Assembly: GCA_947652115.1 (NCBI GenBank)
Contig: OX393574.1
Coordinates: forward strand, 11,525,012 to 11,589,011
DNA length: 64,000 bases
Direction: 5' to 3'
Origin: Blastomussa wellsi
Lineage: Eukaryota; Cnidaria; Anthozoa; Scleractinia; Plerogyridae
Part shown: one piece after another, positions 24,201-32,969 of the stretch
How the letters are laid out: each line of letters opens with the position of its first letter
Position numbering within the stretch: the first letter of the stretch is position 1
Position numbers and translations under genes: made by a program
The notes under the pieces: model-generated
Told to the model about the DNA's origin: nothing
The model's database searches: none
The model's input: only the letters and a program-made list of their open reading frames with translations

Positions 24201-25667
24201 TGCTGCCCTTTCCCTCCCTCCCTGGAGACATTTGAGTTTCCTATTGTTCTCCAGTAAAGTAGACCCAATAAACCAAACAGAATCTTTTTTCTGTCCATAA
24301 AATTAGTTTGACAGCCCTGCTAAATAATATAATTCTTAACACTCACATGTTTTGAACTTCTGTTGGAAATGAAGGCTCTCTGATATTATGAAAAGATACT
24401 GAAGCCGTCTCAAAACTTGCAACATGACTTCTATGAAAATTACGATTTTCATTTCTTTCCAAATCCCGCTGAGACCACTGGGAGATGATGTTTAGTTCAA
24501 CTTTATCTGATTTGGATTCTTGATTTAGAAATGATACCCTTGCTTTGGTTATGGAAGCAGCTTTGGCACGTTCTTTGTAAACTTGTATAGCTCTCTCCAA
24601 AAACTGATCCTATAAAAAGATCATTATTAATGATGGTAATTGACATGGAACTGACCAGATGGATTGGTCTCTTTATAGCTAGGGGCTTAATGTTTCAAGT
24701 TTCCCAAGAACATCCCTGTCTTGTCAAAGTTCCCTCTCACCAACCCTTCCTTGGGGTACGAAGGGAAGGACATAAATGCAAGAAATGTTTATAAATTAGT
24801 GGGTGTCAGGATCAATTACCATATAAGAAAGACATGCTGCTGTGTAGTCGGTATAGGGTATTGTTTCTGATCCCTCTGTCTTGAACTGGGTATAAAATAA
24901 TTACAATTTCATTATCAAGCAAGCCTGTGCTAAACACGACCTGCAGTCGTCCTAGCCAGAGTATGGATTCAAGACTTTCATTGCGTTTTAAGTATACCCA
25001 AAATCAAGTACGTCACCCCTATACCCTATAACACCCCCGTAACATGGGTCACGTATTCCCCACCCCCCCCCCCCCCTCACACCCAACCCATCAGGGATAA
25101 AACTCTTATTAATAACGATAATAACCTGGCATACTTATTATGCATACAGTTTTTGTGGGTCTTGTATTAATCGTGATTGCTGATTGTGTGTTAAGGCAAT
25201 TTGAAGAACACTGCATGCATAATCAAGACAAAGTTTAGCATAAACCTTTACTCGGCAGTTAAGTCACATGAGAAACACGCGCCGCGCCGAGCAGTTAGAA
25301 TAAAGAAAAACTAATATATTACGTTACGTTTTTGAAGTCTCTTACAATCCCGGGCTTACTATTTATGACTGCTGTTCGTGTGTAAATGACAGTATGAAAA
25401 CCGCTACATACATAATCACAATAGAGTTTAGACGTAAAGTCATGGTCGCACACCCCGGCATACCGCATACCCGATTTATGCGCGGAATTTTGAGATGCTC
25501 TTTACCAACCAAAAATACATAAGATGGCTAGTCAGCTAAGTTTGCTGGTTTTACTCTTTGCCAGTTATCAAAATGCAATTAAAAATATAACGATCAATGT
25601 GATAATAAAGAAATTAACAAAGTTAAAATACTTGACTGACCTCAGTATTTGCGCTCCCAGCCGCCAT
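4099..25667 (-). CDS. APEH: Acylaminoacyl-peptidase (acylpeptide hydrolase, APEH), complete, 25 exons
   Basis: Cytosolic serine peptidase of the prolyl oligopeptidase family (S9C) that removes N-acylated residues from short peptides. Exons, 5' to 3': 25641-25667, 24347-24609, 23639-23717, 22580-22655, 20734-20838, 20475-20506, 20119-20256, 19298-19389, 18793-18833, 18031-18095, 17571-17627, 15663-15720, 14713-14813, 14299-14350, 13925-14007, 11999-12056, 9647-9721, 8654-8818, 8190-8278, 7745-7855, 7100-7148, 6027-6057, 5794-5896, 4452-4558, 4099-4204. Phases join without a break into 720 codons (human 732). Residues 1 to about 450 form the beta-propeller ([23 protein letters not shown]). The hydrolase domain shows HGGPH (495-499), GGSHGG with Ser575, Asp663 in [10 protein letters not shown] and His695 in NNHPISKVE. 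The start is supported by the same nine-codon exon in the duplicate copy. Oddities: the intron after 5794 uses a GC donor, and introns are packed with repeats. Exon 13's acceptor is the least certain. Confidence 0.95.
4613..5028. mobile_element. Palindromic MITE, TIR AGTGCACCTAACCCCAAAA, TTAA sites
   Basis: Ends AGTGCACC and GGTGCACT abut TTAA on both sides, and the arms are complementary over most of their length (GCACGACCGAGTCAGAAGGG against CTGACTTGGTCGTGC; CAAACTGATTTCCATGCATG against GATGCAAATCAGTTTGTGAC). TTAA target sites point to a piggyBac- or Kolobok-derived non-autonomous element. It sits in the APEH intron between exons 23 and 24. A second copy is at 6322..6702. Confidence 0.85.
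5794..5896 (-). other. APEH exon 23 with a GC 5' splice site
   Basis: The exon reads through [15 protein letters not shown] to SPVSHVKK and must join [10 protein letters not shown] of exon 24 (4452-4558). Human APEH runs SPIRYIPQVKTPLLL, so the join falls exactly after AAAAAG, where the intron begins GCAAGC. No in-frame GT alternative nearby preserves the alignment. GC-AG introns are a known minor class with otherwise strong donor consensus, which this one has. Confidence 0.85.
6322..6702. mobile_element. Second copy of the AGTGCAC TTAA-type MITE, right end lost
   Basis: Shares AGTGCACTTAACTCC, CACGACCGAGTCAGAAGGG and the central palindrome with 4613..5028 but stops after GGTGCAAAGGTTTAA without the terminal GGTGCACT. 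It lies in the APEH intron between exons 21 and 22, 1.3 kb from its relative. Confidence 0.8.
6762..7055 (-). mobile_element. tRNA-derived SINE, family A, near full length
   Basis: Read on the minus strand it begins GGGAGGCGCAGTGGCCTAA, with an A-box-like GTGGCCTAATGGTTAGTG and a B box GGTTCGAGTCC. A tRNA-unrelated body follows with TTGGGCAAGACACTTTA and GTGTATAAATGGGTACCGG and ends near GATAAGCTCCGGCCTGATGG. Copies or fragments occur at 489..595, 39265..39445 and 44725..45005. It lies within an APEH intron. Confidence 0.85.
9170..9470 (+). mobile_element. tRNA-derived SINE, family B
   Basis: A-box-like TATCTCAGTTGGTAGACC and B-box GGTTCAAGCC are followed by GGACCAACACTCAGGGTCTT and a body ending near GGGTTGGTGCTTTAATAAAGG. 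The tRNA-like head and the same CCAACACTCAGGGTCTT junction recur on the minus strand at 44150..44445. It lies in the APEH intron between exons 17 and 18. Confidence 0.8.
10215..10796. mobile_element. TIR element with AGAGCGTTTTCAC ends
   Basis: The left end AGAGCGTTTTCACGTGACGTC and right end GGTCACGTGAGTGAAAACGCTCT are inverted copies about 580 bp apart. The left arm (CTAAAATCCAAAACCAAAGAGCC) matches in reverse at 53678..53735, where GACGTCACGTGAAAACGC closes another copy. No transposase reading frame is visible, so it is non-autonomous. No clear target duplication was found. Confidence 0.7.
11496..11965. mobile_element. Palindromic MITE ending 34 bp from APEH exon 16
   Basis: Left arm AAAGGGAAACAGTCAGTTGG with GATACCATTTCATAGCTAA and ATCACATTTTATCGCAATCC is mirrored by GGATTGCGATAAAATGTGAT, TTAGCTATGAAATGGTATC and CCAACTGACTGTGTTCCTTT. 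The arms exceed 90 bp, with a loop of about 270 bp between. Its right edge lies just beyond the 5' splice donor of exon 16 (11999-12056, minus strand), so it is transcribed at the start of that intron. Confidence 0.8.
13520..13630. repeat. GC-rich hairpin repeat in an APEH intron
   Basis: TTCCGCGAGCGCG and GGATATGAGAT are mirrored by ATCTCATATCC and AAGCGCGAGTGGAA around a core with AGCGTAGCGC. The stem and its CpG content stand out from the AT-rich intron. A functionally unrelated hairpin of similar design (GAGGCCGTAGGCCGA within TCCAATT arms) occurs at about 52470-52550. Likely short mobile or palindromic repeats; family unknown. Confidence 0.5.
15051..15519 (+). mobile_element. Dispersed element X with GCGGAGCTCCG ends, copy 1
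   Basis: Begins TATAGCGGAGCTCCGG and ends CGGAGCTCCGCTTTTAGG ... CTAAATCTATATATTA. The whole block recurs inverted at 51410..51980, with shared internal words such as ATGGCGGCCATAAATAGCC and GCTGACCAGGTATTGG, and a solo end lies at 20651..20689. No coding frame was recognised. It lies in the APEH intron between exons 12 and 13. Confidence 0.78.
15882..17037. mobile_element. Inverted-repeat frame around the minisatellite
   Basis: GATTCCCTCTACGAGACT at 15882-15899 and AGTCTCATAGAGGGAATT at 17020-17037 are inverted copies (16 of 18 positions match). The tandem array starts immediately inside the left copy. A short unique stretch (about 16950-17019) lies inside the right copy. Non-autonomous elements with a tandem-repeat core are known in marine invertebrates; the resemblance is structural only. 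Confidence 0.55.
15900..16950. repeat. Minisatellite, about 26 units of 38-42 bp, in an APEH intron
   Basis: Units read approximately TAGCTTGCATGCATGAAG followed by TCATGGTAGTTGCATTCATCT with an optional TTC. I count 26 occurrences of the GCTTGCAT-type word. Three variants alternate (CATGAAG, CATGGAG, CAGAAG), and a three-unit block in which one junction lacks TTC recurs at about 16148-16262, 16266-16381 and 16631-16710, suggesting higher-order amplification. The array is in the intron between APEH exons 11 (17571-17627) and 12 (15663-15720) and is enclosed by inverted repeats. Confidence 0.93.
17365..17555. mobile_element. Two Penelope-like 3' ends fused head to head, with hammerhead-like cores
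   Basis: The right arm reads CTCCGACGAAGGGC, TAACGCTCGAAACGTCAGC, then TCTTTACGGTGGCCAATTGA, CATTATCAACCCAGTTGATA and AAACCAAATTATA. The left arm is its near-complete reverse complement. The same tail follows the GIY-YIG fragment at 56037..56490. Each arm contains a hammerhead-type core: CCGACGA, then GGGC/GCTC able to pair as stem II, then GAAAC on the right; CTAATGA and CGAAAC on the left. Penelope-like elements are known to carry hammerhead motifs. Both cores here deviate at invariant positions. The palindrome ends 16 bp from APEH exon 11. Confidence 0.75.
18905..19177. repeat. Inverted-repeat block made of GATCTCGGCAA-like words
   Basis: The ends CAAAAATTTTGCCTAGATCT and GGCAAAAATTTTGTATAGGC are partly complementary. 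Between them degenerate copies of CCAAGATCTCGGCAA and its complement occur about every 15-25 bp on both strands (CTCGCCAAGATCTCTGCC, TGCCGAGATCTGGCC, GAGAATCTCGCC). It lies in the intron after APEH exon 8. No reading frame or known family was recognised. Confidence 0.65.
20651..20689 (+). repeat. Solo end of element X
   Basis: AGAGCTCCAGTTTTAGGCTT plus GGCTAAATCTATATATTA matches the right terminus of element X at 15051..15519 and nothing else around it does. It lies within an APEH intron. Confidence 0.7.
21735..22300 (-). mobile_element. Retroelement terminal fragment with hammerhead-like motif (minus strand)
   Basis: Read on the minus strand, TCTGATGATGACTTCC ... GGTTGTCGGAACGTCAG resembles a hammerhead core: CTGATGA, an imperfect stem II, then GAAAC, here degraded to GGAAC. 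A non-coding stretch of about 500 bp follows without recognisable exons. By analogy with the Penelope ends elsewhere in the window I assign it tentatively to that class; no RT or GIY-YIG frame is visible here. Confidence 0.4.
22781..23213. mobile_element. TIR element containing a tRNA-like promoter and 21-bp repeats
   Basis: TGCAGGAATGGCTCCGGG at the left and CCCGGAGCCATTCCTGCA at the right are perfect inverted repeats, with TTAA nearby on each side. Inside, the minus strand carries a tRNA-like head (GGTTAGTAGGAATAGCTCG ... GGATCGATTCC). The plus strand from about 23025 to 23145 carries six TAGGCTAACC repeats spaced about 21 bp apart. It sits between APEH exons 3 and 4. Confidence 0.65.
23440..23615. 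repeat. ATT/ATC/GTT microsatellite complex
   Basis: A run of trinucleotides (TTATCATCA, TATTATTATTATT, GTTGTTGTTGTT, CATTATCATTATC) immediately below APEH exon 3 (23639-23717), in the following intron. Confidence 0.85.
23969..24041 (-). repeat. 73-bp duplicate of the APEH exon 2 donor region
   Basis: Nearly identical to 24309..24381. The authentic copy contains the last 35 nt of exon 2 and its GTGAGT donor; this copy repeats both 340 bp downstream in the intron. The intervening 24042..24308 has no recognised coding content (some GC-rich words such as GGCCGAAACCGG). Confidence 0.85.
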
Positions 25668-25738
25668 CTCGTATCCACAGAAGAAGGGTGGGCACTGGGA
25701 ATGAACATTGGTTTATCAAAATGCGGGCTCAACATTAC
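24463..25738. repeat. Segmental duplicate, copy 2 (partner 1..2600)
   Basis: Contains APEH exon 2, intron 1, exon 1 and the promoter in the same order as 1..2600. It lacks the two MITEs of copy 1. Intron 1 here carries a poly-C run near 25060-25078 comparable to that of copy 1 at 1421-1436. Confidence 0.88.
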
Positions 25739-25831
25739 CCATCATTCACCTGGATCGAAGGTCTTGAACGCTTTCAGATTTCTGAGGCTTTGCTGGTCTT
25801 CTATAAGAATTTAAAACACTTGTTTATTGAA
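25668..25831. promoter_or_regulatory. Divergent APEH/UBE2N promoter region
   Basis: Only 164 bp separate the APEH ATG (minus strand) from the UBE2N ATG (plus strand), so both transcripts must start in this interval or overlap it. ATTGG (a CCAAT box on the minus strand) is at 25707-25711. No TATA box is placed convincingly. In the duplicate promoter the same position reads AGCGG and a MITE is inserted eight bases on. Transcription starts cannot be seen in the sequence. Confidence 0.6.
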
Positions 25832-28800
25832 ATGAGCGGAGGAGGTCTGCCTCGTAGAATAATCAAGGTAGGTTCTTGCAGCATTCTCATTTCTTCCGAT
25901 CGTAAAAGCTTCGGCGAGTTTACTGGTTTTTTGCCTCGATCTTCACTCGAATCAAATCAGACTACCTCCGGTTCTATAAAATCGTGTGTCGCTTTCAGGA
26001 AACACAGCGCTTAGTCGCCGAACCCGTCCCGGACATAACAGCCGAACCACATGAAGAAAATGCAAGATACTTTAATGTAACTATACGTGGTCCGAAAGAT
26101 GTGAGTAGCTCCATATTAATTTTAATCTTTTTTAGACAAGACGTCGATCTTTCTACGGTGATCGTGTCAATGTAAGCCTTATAAATTAAAGTGTACAATG
26201 AAAAAGTCTGCTTATTGCTTTGGATTTCAGAGTCCATACGAAACAGGAATATTCAAGCTAGAACTATTTCTCCCAGAAGAGTATCCCATGGCGGCACCAA
26301 AAGTCCGATTTATGACAAAAATTTATCACCCAAACGTGGACAAACTTGGTAGAATCTGCCTGGATATTCTTAAAGGTAAGCTTTTAAACGAATTAAAATT
26401 TAATGGTTCATTCACGTGCTTTATTGCAAAAGGCGCTTGTTTACCAGACTTCTCAGTTAAATTTTCTTTTCTTAGATTGGATGGTCAATGTTATTTTTTT
26501 GGGTGTTAATAGAATATATTATTGGCTACAACAATGTTACAAATTAATTATTATGATGATGATTAAGTCTTTTGTTAGGCAGGTTCAATTATCCTGTACC
26601 AGCAGCTGTTTAACTTTGATTCTACAGGGTTGTAAACTAAATTTTTGGACCACTTCCCATCTAGGCGAGTGGCCTTGAAGCTGCACTCACCCAGATAATT
26701 ATTCACTTTCTCAGTCTCCTCCACACACAATAAGAACATTTTGGCAATTAACAAACATATAAAATATCCAACTTTAAGTTTTAACGAGACCAAAGGACAT
26801 TCATATTTCAGGGATTTGATAGCAATCATCTTACCGTAGCAGGGCTCCGAGCTCAAGACTTCCTTTTGTAAAAAATGGTTGCCTCTACAAAAATTTTGGT
26901 TGCCAAAGGGAAAGCATTTTAAAGCAGGACTCCTCGTGTCAGTTTTACATGAACCAATACCAATCACCTTCATGAGCCAAATTGAGATTGTTTGATTGTT
27001 TTGACAGATTCATTATTTTTGTTTGCATTCAAGAGTTTTATGATCAACTCTTCTAATCTGGTGTTCTGATATTTCATTTGGTTGCAGAGCCGCAAAATTC
27101 AGGTACATCTGCTAAATCTCACAAAATTGACCAAAACACAAAATGCCGCAAAATTTGCTTGAAATCCTATGGAATACAAGTCGGTACTTGGCTATTCAAA
27201 TTGGTGCTGCTTACTTGTCGTAAACTTGCAAATAATATTTATCTTGATATTATTTTTGTCACAGGCACAAGTACTGGTAAACAATGTACCAAAACTACCA
27301 GGCGTTCTCATATATAGATTAATGTTGCATAAAACTGGGCACAAGAAATTAGAAGACTTTTCATTGACACAATACTGAGTGTGAACGGAAACTGCTGTCT
27401 AAAGTAATGCAGGCACATGGTAATCGTATGTGCAACAAAGAGACAGGAATTTTGTTGACTTTGCAAATAGATTCAAACCATCGATCATGAATAATCTTGC
27501 CTTAGAAACTGCAAAACAATGCAACCTTGCTGTGAGTTTCACATCCTTCCAATATATATACATTTTTCTGGAATCTTCTTCTTTGCCTTCCTTTTTTTCT
27601 TGTTAGCTTTCACGTTTTATTTGAGTTTGCTAGGCTACTGCAAGCATTCCTGTATGTATTCTTTGTGAGAAAATCAAAATTGCTGGCATGACAGGAGATA
27701 ATAAGCAAGTCCCTCTTGTCAAAGACAGCAGACTGGCTGTTAAAAGCATATACAGTTCTCGACACTGACTTTTCAGCTTACTAGCCAAAAAAATTTTTAC
27801 TAGCACAGCGTTGGTGTTGGCTAGGTCCGATAACAGTTGATCCCCAGCAAGACTTGCAAGCACAAAACAAGCGACAAAGTGTTTGTCTTGCTTGAGGAAG
27901 ACAGAAACTGCTTCGGCCAATTTCATTTTGTTTACTAGCTAGCCAAAGTGGCTAGTGAAAATCGAAAAACTACTAACCAAAACTAAATTTCTACTAGTCT
28001 GTGGCTAGTTGGCTACCGTTAGTGTCGAGCCCTGATATACTGTAGTTTCTTTACAACTTAACGAGTTAATGCCTTTTATAAATAATTGTATCCTAAGGTG
28101 TTTGCTTGTTAATGTTACAACAGATAAATGGAGTCCTGCTCTTCAGATTCGCACAGTTCTGTTATCCATTCAAGCCCTCCTAAGTGCGCCTAACCCAGAT
28201 GATCCCTTAGCTAATGATGTTGCTGAGAAGTGGAAAGAAGATGAAAACCAAGCTATATCAACTGGTATGTGGATTACCGGTATATGTCAACTGGTACAAA
28301 TTGTACCACATTGGGGTGGGGGGGGGGGGGGGGGGGTCCCATGGTTAGAACACAGAACTCCATATCAAACAGTCTAGGTTCAAGCCTTTGGTAGAAGTCA
28401 GTCTGTTATGCTCTTGGACAAGACACTTAGTGTGTAACTCTAACATTGCTAGATTCCATGTAAGTATAACTAAAGCAAGCTATGTACTGACAGACTGTCA
28501 GGTCAGCATGACAGAATGCTGGCCACGCTGGTTAAAGAGCCATTGTCATGATAATGTGCATGCAGAGCCTTAACGCACAGAAAGTGTTTTAACCAATAGA
28601 AATTTGGCAAGGTTAAACACTACACGCTGCTTTGAACCACCGTGGCCTTCTGCGATTGTTTTGGAGTTTTCATGTGCGCATGAACACCTCTTTGTCTTGC
28701 CTCATCCCTTTGTTTATCTTTCGTCTTGAACCGCTTTGTGTATCACCCTTCGAAAACATCATATTTCCTGTGATGTTGACAAGAAAATACAAGCAATGTT

Positions 28801-29051
28801 TTCTGTTTAAAACTTCTAAAAATGACCAAATAATACCTTACCTCAATTTTTATAGCTTTTGCAAGCCTCGTAAGGTTGATGGAAGAGGATTTTTGTCATA
28901 TATATTAACTTTGATTTCTGTTCTGTTCTTGTAATTTCTTGCAAGAGAAAAAGCCTCTGCTTGCATTCCAAGAAATATTTACTAATGTCCTGTCATTTGG
29001 TTCATTGCAGCCAAAGAGTGGACAAGAAGATATGCCAAAGAAGATAAATAG
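25832..29051 (+). CDS. UBE2N: Ubiquitin-conjugating enzyme E2 N (Ubc13)
   Basis: E2 that, with a UEV partner (Mms2/Uev1a), builds K63-linked ubiquitin chains for DNA-damage tolerance and immune signalling in nucleus and cytosol. Exons: 25832-25867, 25999-26100, 26231-26375, 28124-28264, 29011-29051; all introns are GT-AG and phases join into 154 codons (human 152). Start [12 protein letters not shown], two residues longer than [10 protein letters not shown]. Visible hallmarks: HPN at 79-81, active-site Cys89 in GRICLDILK, and Glu57, Phe59 and Met66, matching the human UEV-contact residues E55, F57 and M64. The C terminus reads [10 protein letters not shown], slightly divergent from human WTRLYAMNNI. 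It is divergent from APEH. Intron 3 (1.7 kb) holds a hAT-like element. Confidence 0.97.
27753..28034. mobile_element. hAT-like MITE in UBE2N intron 3
   Basis: Terminal inverted repeats CAGTTCTCGACACTGAC and GTTAGTGTCGAGCCCTG (CAGGGCTCGACACTAAC when reversed), flanked by ATATA on both sides, with inner inverted words ACTAGCCAA/TTGGCTAG. CAGGG-type termini are usual for hAT elements; the full 8-bp duplication is not preserved. Confidence 0.65.
28318..28480 (+). mobile_element. Possible tRNA-derived SINE fragment after a poly-G run
   Basis: A run of about 20 G at 28316-28337 is followed by CATGGTTAGAACACAGAAC and a B-box-like GGTTCAAGCC, then CTTGGACAAGACACTTAG, a word shared with family A SINEs. 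It lies in the last UBE2N intron. The A box is weak. Confidence 0.45.
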
Positions 29052-30028
29052 TACTCTTCAGTCAGAGTTGTGTAACTCAGCAATCACTCTTGTGTAAAAG
29101 TCTTTGTATGAATGACGATACTTCGTTCAAAACTAATATAGCAAACTTTTTTGTATAATATTGCTTTCATTTATCATAGTACCAATTGCGTTTTTTTACA
29201 TTGTTGAATGTCCCTGTGTATCAGAGAAACTGGTGCTCATTACAATGTACGCACAGCAGTGTAAATTTTGATCATGCAATCACAATGTCAATCACAGTCG
29301 AGGAACAAGTTGCTGTTAGGTAAAATCCTGACACATTTCATGTGGCCAAAGTTGCCAGAACATAAACTTTTTGGTGCATGTGAACAATATGGTGCAATCA
29401 TTGATACATCCTCACTGCAATAAGTTTTGCTACATCGCAGTAGTCTAACTTGTGGGGAACAAGGTTAGTACTGTCAACTGACATCAGGTGACGGTGGGCG
29501 ACAAAAGCTTCCTGTTAGCAAAATGACAATAATCAAAGCAAAACCGGTAATTTAAAGGAACAGATCGCAAAGCATCATGCCCGCTCTGAGGCGTGAAGTA
29601 TGGTGGAATTCAAAAAATTGAAAATCAATTCTGTGATTTGTTAATTTTGTCTGCAGTGAAAATATGGCTTATAGGAGTAGTGACACTCAGAAACTCTCAC
29701 TGTAAGTTCTTTGACCACAATTTGCCCAAAACTGCACTTGTTTCCACTAGCACTTTTAGCCATATAATTTGCAATATAGCTTGAGCAACGTAAGCCATTT
29801 CCAACGTACCCTTTCAAGTATACTTTTGTTCTTCAGCAGAAAATGTGAAGATCAAAACCCAACTTCTGATTACACTGTGTGTTGCTGTCAGTCATAATTA
29901 CAGCTGCAACAGCCAACAAACTTTGAAAAGCAGAAACACAAAGTGGGTCGAAATCTACCAAACACAACCAACAGCTGTTTTTTAGAGGTCAGCTGCAACT
30001 GACAGCAGCAAAAAGTGTATACTGTTAA
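29052..30028. other. UBE2N 3' flank, no gene recognised
   Basis: Probable 3' UTR and intergenic sequence. No clear AATAAA lies close to the stop codon. I see no coding similarity in any frame. Confidence 0.4.
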
Positions 30029-30420
30029 TTAGCCATATTCTAAACGAGTAGGGGACTGGGTACATATTTTTAAAATCGATTGAAACAAAAAAATGAACCT
30101 AGCTCATCAAAGATCATCCAAAATAATGTAAAAACAATCCAGCGTTATTGACTTAAACGCAAATATATAGTACACTTTTGAAAAGTTGAAATATAAGAGA
30201 GCTTTGTATGGTTTGGAAGGACGCCTGTCCATCCATACCATACAAAGGTCTCTTAAATTTCAACTTTTCAAACGTGTGCGTATTAGTCAATAACGCTGAT
30301 ATTTAGTAAACTTACATTATTTTGGATGACCTTTCACATGCCAGGCTCAATTTTTCGTTTCCATCGATTTTAATATTAATACCCAGTCCCCTTTCCTGTT
30401 TAGAAAATGGCCAATTGAGC
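30029..30420. mobile_element. Palindromic MITE, intergenic
   Basis: TTAGCCATATTCTAAAC and GGGGACTGGGTA with AAAATCGATTGAAAC are mirrored by GTTTCCATCGATTTTAA, TACCCAGTCCCC and GTTTAGAAAATGGCCAA. Inner stems AAGTTGAAATATAAGAGA/TCTCTTAAATTTCAACTT flank a loop with CCATACC/GGTATGG-type words. The whole block can fold as one long hairpin. Confidence 0.78.
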
Positions 30421-31429
30421 TAATATCACGTGTCACTGAAAGTTGCAATGAAAGGTATATCATTTCGCCAGTTGATGCGAAAGCTTGTTTGTATTTCAAG
30501 GTTAGCTAATGCTCATAGGTGTTACGAATCCTTGCTGCATTTTAGAGCATTCAGGGAAAAAATCCAATGGAATCAAAGTGATTTTATTGAATATCGGTGG
30601 GAACAATCAAGTTGAATACTGCTGGACTTTATGTGTGGTCATGTGATTCATTTTAATTAATAAAGGTGATTGAGGGACAAAAGTGTTCTGGAACCAAGTT
30701 CAGTGATCGTGGTTAAAGCATGTGTACGTGCAATGCTAAAAGCTGATTTTACTTTGTCTGTGAACAATATTCACGAGTTTCAATAAAATTTGAATTTAGG
30801 CGTCTGGTTTGATTTAGAGTAGCCGGCCACTTCAACAATAAGCCAATTTTGATGTTTCAAGATTCAGCCTAAAACAACCCCTTGTAAAATCGAATGGCAT
30901 AAAAATTTTGGCCTTTTTACGCTTCACGAAGAGTAACCAATGAAAATGTTTTCACGTTCACTCAGAACCAAGGCAATTCGTTTTTAGACTGTTACGTTCG
31001 GAAGGCATGAAACAAACCGCTGAAAAGCGTTGCATATCGTGTATTCTAAGATCGTGCCCGCTACAAAATAACTGTCAGAGTCTTCATTTGTTGAAAACCC
31101 AACCACCGAACTGGAAACGACGACGTAATTAGCGAAGCTCTTCGCAGAAATGACAAGTCAGATGATTCACGAATCACCTCTAATTCAACTACTCGTTCAC
31201 GGGTCACGTGCAAGCCGAAAATTGCGTCCACGTGCACATGAAAAGTTCCTAAAATTCCCCAGAGCCTCGTAGCGCTGTCCATTGCTTTAGGCCAAGACAG
31301 GATTATCATCTCTTGTTTAGGCTCAATTTTAAAATATCGAAATTGGGCTATTGAGCCTCTCTATGGCGGGCACCCACGCTCTTCGTTTTCTTAGCGACTC
31401 TTTTGCAAATCTTCGTATTTTTAGGAAGA

Positions 31430-32483
31430 TGTACAGGACCGCAAATGATCCCGACCCGCAAATGATCCCAGGACCGCAAATGATCCCCAAATTGGACCGC
31501 AAATGATCCCCGGACCGGAAATGATCCCCAAATTGTACCGCAAATGATCCCGTACCGGAAATGATCTACTCCTCGTAAACGCTGGAAAAGCGTGGACTTG
31601 GGAATAGAGACAGTGGATTAAAAAATCCCGGAGCGGAAAAAGTCCCCAGATTGTACAAAAAATATTCCCGGACCGGAATGTTCTACTCCTCATAGCTGAA
31701 GGAAAAGTGTGGACTTACGAATTTAGACGGTGGATTAAAAAAAATGAGCGTTTTTTTTTTCTTACTGTTAATGAAACTGTAATTTACACAGTGGACTAAA
31801 ACATAAACGCTTTAATTTTTTCTTATTTTTTTAATACAACTGTAATTATAAGTAACACAACAAATTGTGGAATATTAATTTCCACTCTTTGCACTTCGCT
31901 GGAAATTTTAATGAAATAGTTAGTACAATGGACAATTTAAGCTCTAAATTAATATTGTGGCTTTGTAATAATCATTAATTAATACATTTTAACGAGAAAT
32001 AAAAACGCCTGACATAATTTTCCTATCCATCAATCATTAACCGCTTACTGTATTTTATGGAACATTTCCAAAAGTAACTTTTAAAGGAAACATAGTTCAA
32101 ATAAATTAAGTAAATTATATATTGTTTTCTCTTTTTTTAAGGACGCAAGTAGTGTACCGGAAAATCAAAGCGGTTAATGATATAAGACACCAAAGGCCTC
32201 TTTGATTCATGTTTTTATTTTTGCATTGCGGCTATATAATCAAATTCATGTAACGCGGTATGTTTCCAGATTTGTATGGGGTTTCTCATGTTCTAATCTT
32301 TACTTTGGTTCACATATAAATATATTCCTCCATAAACTCGATGTAGAGTCCACGCCATTCTTTTTTTGACGGTATCACATTGTAGGAGTCATTTCCGGTC
32401 CGGGGATCATTTGCGGTCCAATTTGGGGATCATTTGCGGTCCTGGGATCATTTGCGGGTCGGGATCATTTGCGGTCCTGTACA
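31430..32483. mobile_element. 1054-bp TIR element with reiterated CCGCAAATGATCC ends, 5-bp TSD GAAGA
   Basis: Ends TGTACAGGACCGCAAATGA and its inverse TCATTTGCGGTCCTGTACA, flanked by GAAGA at 31425-31429 and 32484-32488. Each TIR is itself a tandem array: about seven CCGCAAATGATCC- or CCGGAAATGATCC-type units at the left (31435-31567) and five at the right (32383-32478). Just inside the left end, a TACTCCTC ... GTGGATTAAAAAA segment is repeated in tandem (about 31566-31622 and 31681-31740). The centre is AT-rich with no transposase frame. A 5-bp duplication would suit a Transib-like origin, but the ends do not identify a family. Confidence 0.8.
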
Positions 32484-32576
32484 GAAGATCTTCGTTTTTC
32501 GGATTGAAACGGTTTAAACGTTTATTCAGTGTTATTGACAGTTGATAAATATTTCACTTCAATAGCAAATTGCCCT

Positions 32577-32745
32577 GCCTTCGAAAACTGTTTTAACTAG
32601 ATATCTTGTTTCGCAAAATACCAATAGCGGGAGCAGAGCGCCTTTAAAAATTCTCTGAGGATCTTGTTTCGTCGATTACCAATCGGCCGTTATTGGTATT
32701 TTGCGAAACAAAGCATCTAGTTAGAACAGTTTTCGAAGAGAGGAA
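32577..32745. repeat. Inverted repeat with a nearby half copy (32803..32920)
   Basis: TTCGAAAACTGTTTTAACTAG and TTTCGCAAAATACCAATAGC are mirrored by GGTATTTTGCGAAACAAAGC and CTAGTTAGAACAGTTTTCGAA. A second, right-half copy beginning GGGAGCAGAGCGCCTTTAAA follows at 32803..32920. This suggests tandem growth of a small fold-back element. Confidence 0.75.
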
Positions 32746-32969
32746 ATAATTTCTTGTCGCGTGTGTAAGCCTGTCTTTGCTTCATCTAGCAAGATAATTT
32801 TCGGGAGCAGAGCGCCTTTAAAAATTCTCTGCAGACTTTGTTTCGTCGATTACTAATCGACCGCTATTGGTATTTTGCGAAACACAGCATCTAGCGAGGA
32901 CCGGTTTCGAAGAGAAGGAATAAATCTTAGTGGTAATGGTAAACTCAGTCAACGGTTATTTCCCTATCG

